NCBI GenBank assembly: GCA_024362935.1
Contig: JANCRA010000067.1
Location: forward strand, 1,914,370-1,978,369
DNA from: Setophaga petechia
Taxonomy: Eukaryota; Chordata; Aves; Passeriformes; Parulidae
Direction of reading: 5' to 3'
DNA: 64,000 nt
Shown piece after piece: positions 1 through 11,232 of the stretch (the stretch's first letter is position 1; each line of letters begins with the position of its first letter). The notes beneath the pieces were generated by a model. It worked only from the letters and a program-made list of their open reading frames with translations, ran no database searches and was not told where the DNA came from. The position numbers and the translations under genes were made by a program.

Positions 1-508
1 GCTGTCACCAAGCAGCACTGAGGCAGCCCTGCACCTCTAGGTGTGCAATGAGTTTCTCTGCAATGTTCCTCCCTGTTACACTCCAAAACCTGGAACAGCT
101 CCCTTGGCCCCCACCCTTTCACTCCAGGTCAGAACCTGTTGCAGTAAGGTAGGAAAATCCTAAAGGCTTCATAAAATCAAGCCTGCTCTCCTGGAATCAG
201 TGGCTGGCCTTGTCAAAGCTGGCATTATTTGCAAGTTCCCATGTGAAAGCAATCCTGGTGTGAGCAGTTTGTTAATATAACAATTTATTCCTGGGTGAAA
301 ACCAAATTGTACCTGTATAAATTGTTTTTACACCATTAGATAGAAAAATGAAAAATGAAAGTTGTCTCTCACAAACAACTTTTCCTGCACGCACACACTG
401 GGTCTGAATGACCAATAATACAGAATAACAAGTTGTTAATAACTAATAAAAGTAATTGGCAAGAAAACTACTGACCAATTGGAGTCCAACACGAGATCTG
501 TAAAACTG

Positions 509-516
509 TATAAAAA
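509..516 (+). promoter_or_regulatory. TATA box of LTR family A copy 1
   Basis: TATAAAAA sits 82 bp before the end of the LTR and just upstream of AATAAA. This fits the U3/R arrangement of a retroviral LTR. The matching site in copy 2 (around 38689) reads TATGAAAA, so only copy 1 keeps an intact box. Activity is not shown. Confidence 0.5.
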
Positions 517-527
517 GGAGTTATGTG

Positions 528-533
528 AATAAA
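528..533 (+). terminator. LTR polyadenylation signal AATAAA
   Basis: AATAAA begins 19 bp after the start of the TATA box of the same LTR and is conserved at 38702-38707 in copy 2. Such a short spacing implies a compact R region. It is an LTR signal, not the end of a host gene. Confidence 0.5.
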
Positions 534-841
534 GAAGGGGCTTTTCCCACCATGGAGAAAATGGAGTCTGTGTGATTTTTAAATGATTTATTCCCATAAG
601 CACCTGTGCATGGAGGCCTTGGATCCATGCAGGGATGTTGCTCCACTTGAGACAGCAGATTGGAAAGCACTTCTTGCTTTTCTACTCTGTTTTTACTGCA
701 TAAAGACCTTTCTAAAGAAAATATCACCAAATTTGTGTTCCTTTAACAAAGCATTACAGATGATGCAGCTGCTGATTTTTGAGGGATGAAGCCATCTGTG
801 AATGAAGATCCATTTGGATTCCAGGAGGTGGTGAAGACTTG

Positions 842-990
842 AAATCATGGAATCATAGAAAAATTAAGGTTGTGAAGACCTCCAAGATCATCCAGTCCAA
901 CCTTTGACCCACCAAGTCAATCTAAACTTTGCCATTCTCACCCATTCCCACCTAAGACTCACAACCCTGAGGACAGAGTTTGGCTCCAGG
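842..990 (-). mobile_element. CR1 LINE 3' fragment, old
   Basis: The left edge carries the inverted CR1 tail (ATGGAATCATAGAA). It is followed by the usual CR1 end sequence, including the 'atcatccagtccaacc' block, on the minus strand. It is diverged and truncated after about 150 bp. It contains no reverse-transcriptase sequence. Confidence 0.7.
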
Positions 991-2487
991 TCTCCAAGCT
1001 GAGCCTGTTGAATTTTTCTTGAAGATGTTTTTTGGTGTCTTTATCTCCAAGGGATAATATAAACATGAAAACTCAGAATTCAGGTATATACAGGGGCTGA
1101 GCTAAAAATCTCTGTGTGAGATTTTTAGCTCAGAAAGACAAATACACTTGTTTCTTCTGAGAATTCTCTGAGGTTTGGGTTGACTGATGTGTTTCATTTA
1201 ATTGTCACCTGGAGGACTTTGGATTGTGTAATTTATTTCTTCTAAAAGTGAAGAGAGGTTCCTTGCACTCTCTTTTACTATGAACTAAATGCTTGCTTGC
1301 AGGGACTGCTCCAAAATACCTCCAGTGTGCAGGAGTTTTCTTTACTACACATCAGATCTCTAATGGGAAAAGCTGTTGGAAAGTGAGGAATGTTTTGTTA
1401 GGTTCCAAACTCCCTCTTCAGGACTTATTGACATTCCTGACACTTGTGCTGAGCTGCCAGCTCACACTGTCAGTGCCTGAAGATCCCAGTGCTGAACATC
1501 CCTAAATATTTCTGCTGATGCCTTTTAAGGCTCTGATTGGGGTGAGGTACCACTGGAACATCCTGATTCAGGCAGGTTCCATTGTTAGCTAGGAAAAGAA
1601 AGACAAAATGAAAGAAATAAAGACATGTTTGCTTTTTTTGTTCCCTGACCTGCTCTCTTCCATAGCTCTTAACTTACATGTTAAGTTAAAGACTTTAAAT
1701 TATAAAGTTCAGTACGTACTAATTTCCATCTGAAATGTGACAAAAATAGAATATTTATGAAAGAAAACACTGACAATTCAGTTCTTCCCATCTCCTGTCA
1801 GCTTGGATTCACCATCCTAGGAGCACAGAGAAGCAAATAAGGCAACATTTTTGGGTGGAAAATAATCTTGATCCTCAGCACACAGTGTCACCTCCAGTTC
1901 TCAACACACTTCTCCCTGAGTTGCTGCCTGTTTTATTGAGCTCCCATATAAATGGCTCTTTTTCCTCTTCTGAATTAAAATGAATTTCACACCAGCCAGG
2001 TTTCATTACTTTGTTTATCCTTCCAAAACACTTGTGTATCTCAAACTCACAAAACATGTCTGATTTTGTTTGCAGATGGTTTTTTCCTCCCATGAAAAAA
2101 CCGAGAGAACATTTGGTTTGATTGCACTCATTTATTTCCCCATTAGTCTGTTTGTAGCTGTAATAAGAAAGCAAATGGTTTCCACTGTATATTTTATTTA
2201 TGGGATTTTTCTGAAGATTAAGCTGCAGAGCCTGATTCAAATGTTAGAAATTATGGGGTTGTGGCATCCAAGGACCTAACTGGAAGCATTGTGCAGAGGA
2301 TTTGTGAGCTGCAGACCTTGGGTGCAGAGTCAGAGGAAGAATCTGAACTTCCTGCTCCTCCTCTCACTGCATTCAAAATTTGGGGATGCTCAAATTCATG
2401 CAGAACACCTTTGCCCACCCTTGTCTAAGTCCTTGTCATCCCTAAAGCAGGTGGGATCCCTCAGGAATGGAGACATGGAGAAAGGGG
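991..2487. other. Unique AT-rich sequence, no gene seen
   Basis: Apart from the hairpin at 1097-1133, I see no repeat family or credible gene. Open frames at 1293-1505 and 1875-2240 are short, unsupported and probably due to chance. Confidence 0.5.
1097..1133. repeat. Perfect 16-bp inverted repeat with 5-nt loop
   Basis: The left arm CTGAGCTAAAAATCTC (1097-1112) is an exact reverse complement of the right arm at 1118-1133, separated by TGTGT. It could form a cruciform in DNA or a short hairpin in RNA. No open frame or repeat boundary explains it. At 16 bp the stem is shorter than a typical microRNA precursor. Confidence 0.85.
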
Positions 2488-2894
2488 TGGGAGGGATGGA
2501 ACACTATGAGGAAGGGCTGGGAGAGCTGGGGGTGCTCAGCTGGGGAAGAGAAGGCTCTGGGGAGACTTCAGAGCCCCTTCCAGGCCCTAAAGGGGCTCCA
2601 GGAGAGCTGGAGAGAGACCTTGGACAAGGCCATGGAGTGATAGGACATGAGAAAATGGTTTGAAACTGCAGAAGAGCCAATTTAGACAAGGCAAAAGGGA
2701 GAATTTTTTTACTTCAGGTGGTGAAACACTGAAATGTTGTCCAGAGAGGTGGTGGATGCTCCATCCCTGGAAACACTGAAGGTCAGGTTGGACAGAGCTT
2801 GAGAAACCTGATCTAGCTGAAGATGTTCCTGCTTATGGCAGGGGAGTTGGACTAGGTGACCTTTTAAGGTCTATCCCAACCCAAACCATTCTAT
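2488..2894 (+). mobile_element. CR1 LINE 3' end
   Basis: The 3' untranslated region of a CR1 retrotransposon reads left to right. It runs from the gagaaggctctggggaga block, through the 'ccatccctggaaacactgaaggtcaggttgg' part, to the final 'cccaacccaaaccattcta' tail at about 2876-2894. The 5' part, including all coding sequence, is missing, as is usual for CR1. The tail runs straight into the satellite that follows. Confidence 0.85.
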
Positions 2895-3910
2895 AATTTG
2901 ACGTTTCTGTGATTCCAAACAAACCACGTTGGGTTGTTCACTTGTCTTTAAGTGAGTGCTGGATTTTGCTCTCTCCAGTCGGTTGGTGCCTCCTGGTTCA
3001 ATAGTTTGTGAAACTTCCTCGTTGTCTAGGGATCTAAAGTGGAAAATGTGGCAAAGCACCTCCAATTTAATAATCCCAGGATTCCATGCTGGATCTCCCC
3101 TCAGAATTTTTCAGACCAGCTGGGGAAGTGTTGTTAATTCTTACCATTAATTTGATGTTTCTGTGATTCCAAACAAATCATGTTGGGTTGTTCAACGGTG
3201 TCTTTAAGCGAGGGAGTGCTGGATTTTGCTCTCTCCAGTGGGTTGGTGCCTCTTGGTTCAATATTTTGTGAAACTTCCTTGTTGTCCAGGGATCTAAAGT
3301 GGAAAATGTGGCGAAGCATATCCAATTTAATAATCCCAGGATTCCATTCAGGATCTCCCCTCAGAATTTTTCAGACCTTGTAGGGAAGTATTGTTTGTTC
3401 TTTCCATTAATTTGATGTTTCTGTGATTCCAAACAAACCATGTTGGGTTCTTCACTTGTCTTTGAGTGCTGGGTTTTGCTCTCTCCAGTTGGTTGGTGCC
3501 TTCTGGTTCAATAGTTTGTGAAATTTCCTTGTTGTCCAGGGATCTAAAGTGGAAGCAGTGTCAAGACACCTCCCATTTAATAATCGCAGGATTCCATGCA
3601 GGATCTCCCCTCAGAATTCATCAGACCAGGTGCGAAAGGGTCATTAATTCTTATCATTAATTTGATGTTTCTGTGATTCCAAACAAACAGTGTTTGGTTG
3701 TTCACTTGTCTTTGAGTGCTGGATTTTGCTCTCTCCAGTGGGTTGGTGCCTCCTGGTTCAGTATTTTGTAAAACTTCCTTGTTCTCTCCAGGGATCTAAA
3801 GTGGAAGCAGTGGCAAAGCCCCTCCAATTTAATAATCCAAGGATTCCATGCAGGATCTCCCCCCAGAATTTTTCAGACCAGTTTGGGAAGTGTCATTAAT
3901 TCTTTCCATT
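2895..3910. repeat. Four-copy tandem satellite, unit about 250-260 bp
   Basis: Copies start at 2895, 3149, 3409 and 3659, each with AATTTGA(C/T)GTTTCTGTGATTCC. The copy lengths are about 254, 260, 250 and 252 bp. All copies share the ordered blocks 'gctctctccagt', 'gggatctaaagtgg', 'taataatcccaggattccat' and 'ggatctcccctcagaatt', with scattered substitutions. The roughly 60-codon open frame in three of the copies is a by-product of the repeat. The unit starts exactly where the upstream CR1 tail ends. Confidence 0.9.
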
Positions 3911-6900
3911 AATTGTAATTAATGGCATTTAGCAGGTTTTGCAATTCTTTTACTTCCAGTACTTTTGAAGCTCAAAGTCCTCCCATGTTATAAACTTCAA
4001 CATTTATTGCCAACATCCTGGGAATACCTTATGGAGGAGTTTTTAGTAACAGGTTATAAATCCTGCCAGAGATGGAAGAAAAATGAGCTTGGATTGTTGT
4101 TTTTGAAGCAATGTTCTTTTTGTGAGTGTTCCTAATGATGCAGACATCAGATCCATTTCATAATTGTTTCTGCGTCCTGCTACGTGCAAGACACCTTAAA
4201 AAGTACTTTATTAATATAAATGAAAGAAAAATCCTGGCTCATAGTTCACTAAAACCCCTGCCTTGATGAGTCAGTGTTGTGTTTCTTCCTTCCACCTCCA
4301 AGCAATTATTTTGATCTATGGAACAGCCTTGATGAATCAGATGGCTTCTTTTAGTTAGAGAGAAATAACTCGCAAAGTTTTAAGGAAACAAATGACTTAG
4401 ACTGAATTTCTTATTAAATACAAGAGAAAGTCTGGTAAACAGTGCTTGGCCTGAGGTGCTCAGGCCCAGTGAAATCTTTTTAATCCACTCTCCATAGCTT
4501 TCCCCTGCCACACACAGGCTCAGAAGTTAAACAGAAGTGAATGCAAATGGAAACTGAAGTAAAACTGCTGAGCTACATATCTGCTGCCACAGTGACAAGG
4601 AACACCCAGTCTGAATATTAAATAATAATCAATGAAATTAAACTGTTTCCTGGGAGGATTTGTGAAGATCTTAGCTTTGGATTGAAGCCCTAGAATTAGT
4701 ACTGTGTAGGGAACAGATCATGCTCACCTTAGCCACAGGTATTAATAGATTGTATCAGAATGTTTGGGTTGTATAAGGCATTTTGGGGTTAATTTATGGG
4801 GGAAATTAAATTTTTTACATGCACCTAATTTTCAGGCCCAGCTTTTTCTCTTGATGGGAAACCTCTGAATTTACACACTCCCTGTGCAGATCTCCCTGTC
4901 CAGGATGGAGAGCTCAAAAATGGATTGAATAAAACCCCCAACCTTCCACAGCCTAGTTCACTTGGTCTATTTTAGACACCTATTTTAGGACCTGTACGCC
5001 TTTGAACATCCTGATTAGATTTCCTCTACCTGAAAGGCAGCCTAGGAGACAATCCATATTTATATTTAGGCAGATCAATCCCATGCTGTTGTGGCTTCTC
5101 TTTTTTTTTTGTAGTCTTTTATTTGCTACTAGTTGTTACATAATACTTTATTTATTTATTTATTTTTAAATACGTTAAAAGGTGGAGACAAACCTTTGGC
5201 TTCTGGCTTTGCACAGCCCTTGAGGACCAAAATAGCAAACCTTTGAGCCTGGAGTCCAGAGTTTGGAGGCAGCGGTGCCTCTTTGGATCCAGATTGGTTA
5301 ATTGAGGGTAAAGTCTCATCTTGCCCTGTTCCAGCAACGCCTCAGTGAAAGCTTCAGCTAAAGGTCACACGCACTCCCATCCTGTGCCCTGTGCTCCTGA
5401 GGCTGGGCTGTTGCTGGGATCTTTCATTTTAGACTGCAGGTGGATAAATCTTTCAGCACACGCCGCTTTCTGCTGGAGAGACTCCTCTTGGCACTGAGGT
5501 GGAAGTGGAGAGGAGCCTGCCCTGGGCATCACTCACCCAGAACACATTTGCTGAGTGTAAACTTTGCTTTCACAGCAAGAAAAGCAGAACGTAAACTGAG
5601 CAGAGAAAGCTGAACTTGCTCTCCTGCAATCCCTTTCTTCCCCAGAATAGCCACAAAAATTGTTTCAGAGGAGGAAATTGCTGCCTCATTTTCTGGACAG
5701 GCTGAAAACTCTCTCTCCCAAGTATTGCTGGCAAGGCAATAAATAAAACCAGCAAAAATAAAAATCCGAAAGCTCCAGGTGTTTTCCCCTGTGTGTTTGC
5801 GTGTGCTCCTTGAACAACCAGAAGCTGACCAGGTCCACAGCTCGTGTTTTGGACAGGCTGGGGTGGGTGTCCCACCTCCCAGTGCTCCACCAGTGACATC
5901 TGCTGGTAAATGCCACCCTGGGCATCCCAGCAGTGGTGGGACCGGGCAGTGGGGCCCGACCTACTCCAGGCACCAGAGAGCCACCACTGCTGGGAGGAGC
6001 AGCCGTGTGAAGGGCTGGCTCACTCATGAAACCTGCCACATTCCTCAGGCCAGCACCATCCCTGGATCACGGCCAAATTAGGATTTTCATAGCTGAGCAA
6101 TACTCAAAAGGGTGCAATGCACATGTGGGAACAACTGCCTGGATTAATGTCAAATAAATCTGGTTTAGTGCGGTAGTGACTCTTGAGTAAGTGGAGTTTT
6201 GGGGTCAGCCCCATCTTTAGCTCCATTGGTTTATTTTATTTATTCTCTGAGTTAAAACTATTGTGCAAGTTGGTGTTTTTATGACTCTTGCAAAAAGGGA
6301 AAATTTGACTACGGGTTTCAGCCCACGATAACCACGTGAACACTGAATGAAATACATCCTGCTATTCAATCAGCTGTCACAATTTCCAAAAGATTCCCAT
6401 TCCTAACTTCCAGGCTGTGCATGTTAAGCCATAACCATGGGATTGGTAAACACCGACAGAAACCACAAATAATTACCCTGAGAAGAGGAATTTCTGGGTG
6501 TTTGCATGCAATGATGTTTTATATTTGGTCTCTGCTACAACACATCAGTGAGTTTAACTTGTCATTCCTGAGCTTCAATCATCATTAGAATTTGCTTGAA
6601 TTCCCTCCTCCAAAACAAATACAAAATAAATGACAAACATCAAGCTGAATTCCAAAGTTCAGCCATGGCTGTGCCCTTTAGCAGTCACTGTTTGCAAACA
6701 TTGCCCAACATCCAGCCCCTGTTGGAGATGAACTGGTGGTTGTTTGTTTGAAGCCACTGAACCATGTGAGGCAGCAGCACTTTGCAGCCTCACAGAAAAC
6801 CAAAAATAAAACCTGCTGTGTCCAACTCTGACAAGCAATTCTGCTTCTATCTTTTGGTTTTTAGTGTCCTGTGGCTTGGCCAAGCAGAAGGGTTGGTTCA

Positions 6901-6993
6901 GTAACTGGTACAAAGCATGTTTTTACAAAATATATTTTTGCAAAATTATTCCACTGCCCAAATCTCAACGTTTGGCTTCTGTTTGTGCAACTT
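3911..6993. other. Unique sequence, no gene seen
   Basis: This is AT-rich unique DNA with a short TTTA run at 5148-5168. A more GC-rich stretch at 5340-6080 holds overlapping 100-117-codon frames on both strands. None resembles a known protein, and opposite-strand openness is expected in GC-richer DNA. No repeat family was recognised. Confidence 0.45.
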
Positions 6994-7262
6994 TTGGAAT
7001 GAAAGAGTCATGAAATATCCTGAGTTTGAGGGATCCACATGGATCATCAAGTCCAACTCCTGGCTCTGCACAGACACCCCAACAATCCCACCCTGGGCAT
7101 CCCTGGCAGCATTCTCCAAACTCTCCTGGAGCTCTGGCAGCCTTGGGTTGGCCATGCCCAACCACCCTCTGGGGAAGAACCTTTTCCTGATTTCCAGCCT
7201 AAACCTCTCCTGGAACTGCTTCAAGCCATTTTCTCATGTCCTGTCACTGCTCATCAAAGACA
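6994..7262 (-). mobile_element. CR1 LINE 3' fragment
   Basis: Inverted CR1 3' sequence starting near 'ttggaatgaaagagtcatgaaatatcctgagtttgagggatcc'. It continues through 'atcatcaagtccaactcctggc' and 'tggggaagaaccttttcctgatttccagcctaaacctc'. Frames of 134 and 92 codons in this interval are a consequence of CR1 composition. Confidence 0.8.
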
Positions 7263-7440
7263 GGTGTTTGGGTTTTTTCATTCTAGGGTTGTACTTTCCC
7301 AGTCAATTATTTTTTGAATAGAGTTAGAGGGAGATGGCAGGAAGGGTCCTTCCCTGAAAAACAGAGAGGAGCTTTTGCCAAGGACTCCAGGTGATCGATG
7401 AACATGGAACTGCTTCACCAGCAATGCAAATTATGAACAA

Positions 7441-7620
7441 AGAATCATAGAATCACAGAATGGTTTGGGTTGGAAGGGACCTTTAAAACCATTGATTTTA
7501 ACCTCCTGCCATGGGCAAGGACACCTTCCTGATCCAAGTCCCATCCAGCCTGGCCTTGGACACTTCCAGGGATCCAGGGGCAGCCACAGCTTCTCTGGAC
7601 ACCCTGTGCCAGGGCCTTGA
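7441..7620 (-). mobile_element. CR1 LINE 3' tail, ends at a poly-C tract
   Basis: A typical inverted CR1 tail (GAATCATAGAATCACAGAATGG, then 'tttgggttggaagggacc') is followed by the usual end sequence up to 'accctgtgccagggccttga'. The similarity stops abruptly at a run of C. Confidence 0.9.
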
Positions 7621-7648
7621 CCCCCCCCCCCCCCCCCCCTTCCCCCCC
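7621..7648. repeat. Poly-C tract, C19-TT-C7
   Basis: Nineteen C, two T and seven C lie directly at the truncated end of the CR1. Long C homopolymers are rare, mutable and hard to sequence. The exact length may be unreliable. Confidence 0.85.
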
Positions 7649-10600
7649 AAATAAATAGACACCTTTAAAATATTGGTTGTAAATAAGAATTATCAGCTTT
7701 GCCAAGGAGGTTACTATAGTGGATATTTTTGCCCTGACGGAGGGGAGAGAATGATCCACCTTATCAGAAGACTAATTACTTTAATATTCCATATTATTCT
7801 ATACTATATTACATTACATTTATACTGAATCTCCCAAGCACTCACAACTGCACAGAATTCCAACTCACACACACACTTGGCCCTGACAGGCCAAGGAAAC
7901 AAAACGCCATCACTTTGGGTAAACAATCTCCATATTGCATTCTGCTTTGGCACAAACACAGGCACAGCAAATGAGATAAGAATTGTTTTGTTCATTCTCT
8001 GAGGTTCAGAGGATTTGAAGCTCAGAAATGTTCTTGGGTAGAATTGTGCCTTGCTTTTCTCTGTGAAGAGAAATGTGGCGACAGGTTGCTGTCTTTCCAT
8101 CTGCACTAAAGAGACACATTTCTACATGGTTTTTGCTATGAAAAGCCACAGGAACCCACTTCAGCTGTTCCCATTGCAGGAGACATTCCTGCTCCTGTTA
8201 TTTCACCTTAGCACAACTTCCCAGTGAAAAGCTGATGGATAAGATCATTTCTGCTAAACCACAGGTACCACTGTGGTCGTTACAATGATCACACACCCCC
8301 ATCTGACTTCTAGACATGCATTTAATTTCCTTAGATTCATGCTATAAAAACATTTCCCTTGTGGGCTGTGACACGGCCTTCACATTATATCAGACACTTT
8401 TAGTTGGACAATTATCCAAATGCTTTTTAAAATGGTAATTATCTCCCAGGGCCACAGATGCACTCTGCAGAGCCCAGAGAAGCTGGGGCTGAGCTGCTGT
8501 CAGGTGGATGCAGCACTGTGATTTAGAGATGGTTAAACTTAAGCAGGATGGACATGAGCTGCAGTTTCCATTTGGGCTGGGAGCAGGGAAATCTCCCTGC
8601 AGTGAATTCATTCCTCAGTGCAGATATGGCTCAAGGCTTTCCAGGCTGCATCCTGAGGCACTTCCAGGGTGAGCTGTGGGAGTTCACCAAGTGGTCATTT
8701 CTAAATTTTCTCCAGAGCAGCCTGACGTTCTGCAGACCTGATTTAAATCCAAATGTGCTCCCAGGCTGAATTCTCCTGCTCCCACTTGGATATTACTTAC
8801 TCAGTGGGTTTACAAGATGCTGTTGCCTGTTGAGTTGCTGTAAATCTGCAGTCACATCTATATTTTGGTTTAGTTTGGAGAATGAGAGAATTGCTCATTT
8901 GGGAAAACAAATGGAATAGAAAAATCATTTCTGCCAAGTAACCATAATTTCACTGGGCTTAGGTGTCTACAGCTGAGTTAGTCATAGTGCAGACCCTTGG
9001 AATAACCACTGGAGAGAAAAAAGGTTATTTGGGCTATGATTGAGATATTCTGGTGGAATGACCCTCTGAAAGTGCTTTTTTCTTTCCACTGAATGAAGGG
9101 AAACAATTCAGATCTGGATGTCTGTATGACAAATATCTATATTTTGTCTACATCCCATGATTCCTCATTTCCACATTATGAACTTCTTGGGGAAGAGTTC
9201 AACCTGCTCTGGACAACATGCACAGCCAGCTCCTCTAAACAATGTCAAAATTCCTACCCTGCTCTTAAATACAGACATTTATATCACAAAAAATCTTTGT
9301 GGCACTCTTCTCTGCCTGCCTCATTTGATTTGTTGGCTTTGAGCCAGGTTAATCACCCCATTGTTTCCTCTTATGGTCCTTCCAACAAAATGGAATGGAG
9401 AACACGAGGGAAAACTCAACACTTGGAAATCCCAATTAAATTAAAAGAAAGAAGCGGGGCACTACATAATGTACCATATAAGAAAGTTTTTTAAGGGTTT
9501 AAAGGTACAATTCAAGTGGAAAATGTAGTCAGTGCTGCTCTTTGGCTAAATTTTGAACTCTTTACTTAGTAATTATTCTAAAGAATATAAAACAAAGCCA
9601 CCGAGACACCTTCCCTGAAGTACTGGGAAGTTTAGTTGACTTGGGAGTTATTAGAAAAGGAGATAAATCTGATCTCTTTTAATTCTTTAAAAGTCTCTGG
9701 CAAACCTTCAATGTCTTTGAAATGCCATGCAAATATTGGTGCTTGGTTGTACACAACTAAGACATGCTCTCTCTCCCTCTTGTGTTCCTCAGTTTCCATT
9801 TATTTTCTCTAAAATAAAGACATTTTTTGGATCTAAAATAAGGATTATTTCTCTAAAATAAGGACTGAATGCAAAACTTTCCCTATCTAAACTCAAGGAC
9901 ACTGAGGGGAGATTTTGGCCATATTTGAACCATGGTGTGTTTGATCGTTTTCCTTTACAGTGGGCTGCAAGCAAGACTTTCCCCTTAAATATTTTTCCAT
10001 TTTCCTTAAAAAAAATTGAAAATTCACTCAGAGTCAGGCTGACACCTGAAAGCTGACTAACATCCCTGATGTGAGCAGGGTAACTACCAGAGTACCTCGT
10101 GTGCTGCAGTAAGAGATAAATGTTCGTGGCTCTCTAGGGTGGAAGTAATATTTATGAGGAAAAATAAAAGAGGAAATTAGAAATACAGGCTCTGTTAAAC
10201 AGCTCTATAAAGGAAGAAGAACAGATCAGCAGGACTAAACAGGTGTGGAAACAACCACAAATTGCACCTGGGGGAAGTTGGTGACTTGTAAAGATAGAAC
10301 ATTGAGAACATCATTTACATGGACTGTCTCAGAAGGTGTTTCTTGTTGTCTCCTCTGATGCCTGAGAACCTCCTGCTTGTTGAATGCTTAAGGGGAAAGA
10401 AAAAGGACAAAATTTCTTCCAAGGAAGAATAGCCCTCGTGAGATGTAACATTTAGAACACCACTGTTAGATGGTTATGGAATGTTTGTAACTTGGGCACA
10501 CTCTCACACTTCAATAAACCAGAAGAGTGAGGTTTATGCAACTCAAATGGTGATTCATATCCCTTTTATTTTTGATGTTTATATGTTAAGGATGTAGCTG

Positions 10601-11087
10601 TAAGTTGTTAAAAGTTCAGGAAGGTTCTGTTTACAGAAAACAGAGATAAAACAGAAGTTGCCTCGAGAAATTGATTCATTTGGTGACCATTTTGTTACTG
10701 TAATATATGGAGATGAATTCTCCTCTGGAGGTGTTGATTTGTCTCCACTGTTGCTGAAGGGAATCCATTCTGACCAGTTCAGATTAGGCAAATGAGAAAT
10801 GGGAGTTTGAAGTCAGGCTGCATGAATCATATTGATGTGATGATGTTATGTTCCAAATGCAATCATTGGAAAAGCAATACAGAGGATTGGCAAACTCTGG
10901 AAAAGCTGAAAGTGCTGAATTTTTCAAAGAAAGCAGAAGTTAGATCACTACTGTTAAAATCAAATTCTGCTTTAGCTCAATAAACAGGCACATGAAAATA
11001 GGATGGTATTTTCTAAATCTGTGGATTATCAAGGATTTCTTTTCATAGTTTTTTATTTCTGGGCTTACAACTCAGGTGATTCCAAAT
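7649..11087. other. Unique AT-rich sequence, no gene seen
   Basis: I recognise no repeat family here. The longest frames (9093-9494 plus strand, 133 codons; 7804-8106 minus strand) show no known domain. Poly-A-like signals such as 'cacttcaataaacc' (10509) are not tied to any exon I can see. Confidence 0.45.
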
Positions 11088-11232
11088 TTCACAGGGTCAC
11101 AAAATGGTTTGGGTTGGAAAGGACCTTAAAGATCATCATCTTTGAAATCCCTGCCATGGGCAGGAGCATCTTCCACTATCCCAGGTTGTTCCAAGCCCCA
11201 TCCCTTTGAGTTTTGACATTACAACTCCTTGA
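11088..11232 (-). mobile_element. CR1 LINE 3' tail
   Basis: The inverted tail 'cacagggtcacaaaatggtttgggttgg' is followed by 'aaggaccttaaagatcatc' and 'gccatgggcaggagcatcttccac'. Truncated after about 145 bp. Confidence 0.85.

Larger units (their letters stand above)
137..598 (+). mobile_element. Solo LTR, family A copy 1 (class II/ERVK-like)
   Basis: This 462-bp block begins TGTTGCAG and ends TTCCCATA. It is clearly homologous to 38321-38761 in the same orientation. It is flanked by AGAACC (131-136) and AGCACC (599-604), a 6-bp target-site duplication with one mismatch. Six-bp duplications are typical of class II (ERVK/beta-like) retroviruses. A TATA box and an AATAAA lie close together near its 3' end. 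No retroviral internal sequence is next to it, so it is a solo LTR. The class is inferred from duplication length and layout, not from a database match. Confidence 0.8.

Noticed and set aside
1293..1505. Possible exon after 'gcttgcttgcag'
   Set aside because: The acceptor-like site has no strong pyrimidine tract, and the frame shows no recognisable protein.
2895..3910. A repeated ~60-codon protein in the satellite
   Set aside because: Unit lengths (254, 260, 250 bp) do not keep one frame across copies, so the openness is per-unit and by chance.
2895..3910. CRISPR-like array
   Set aside because: Units are about 250 bp and entirely repeated, with no short repeat/unique spacer pattern, and the DNA is vertebrate.
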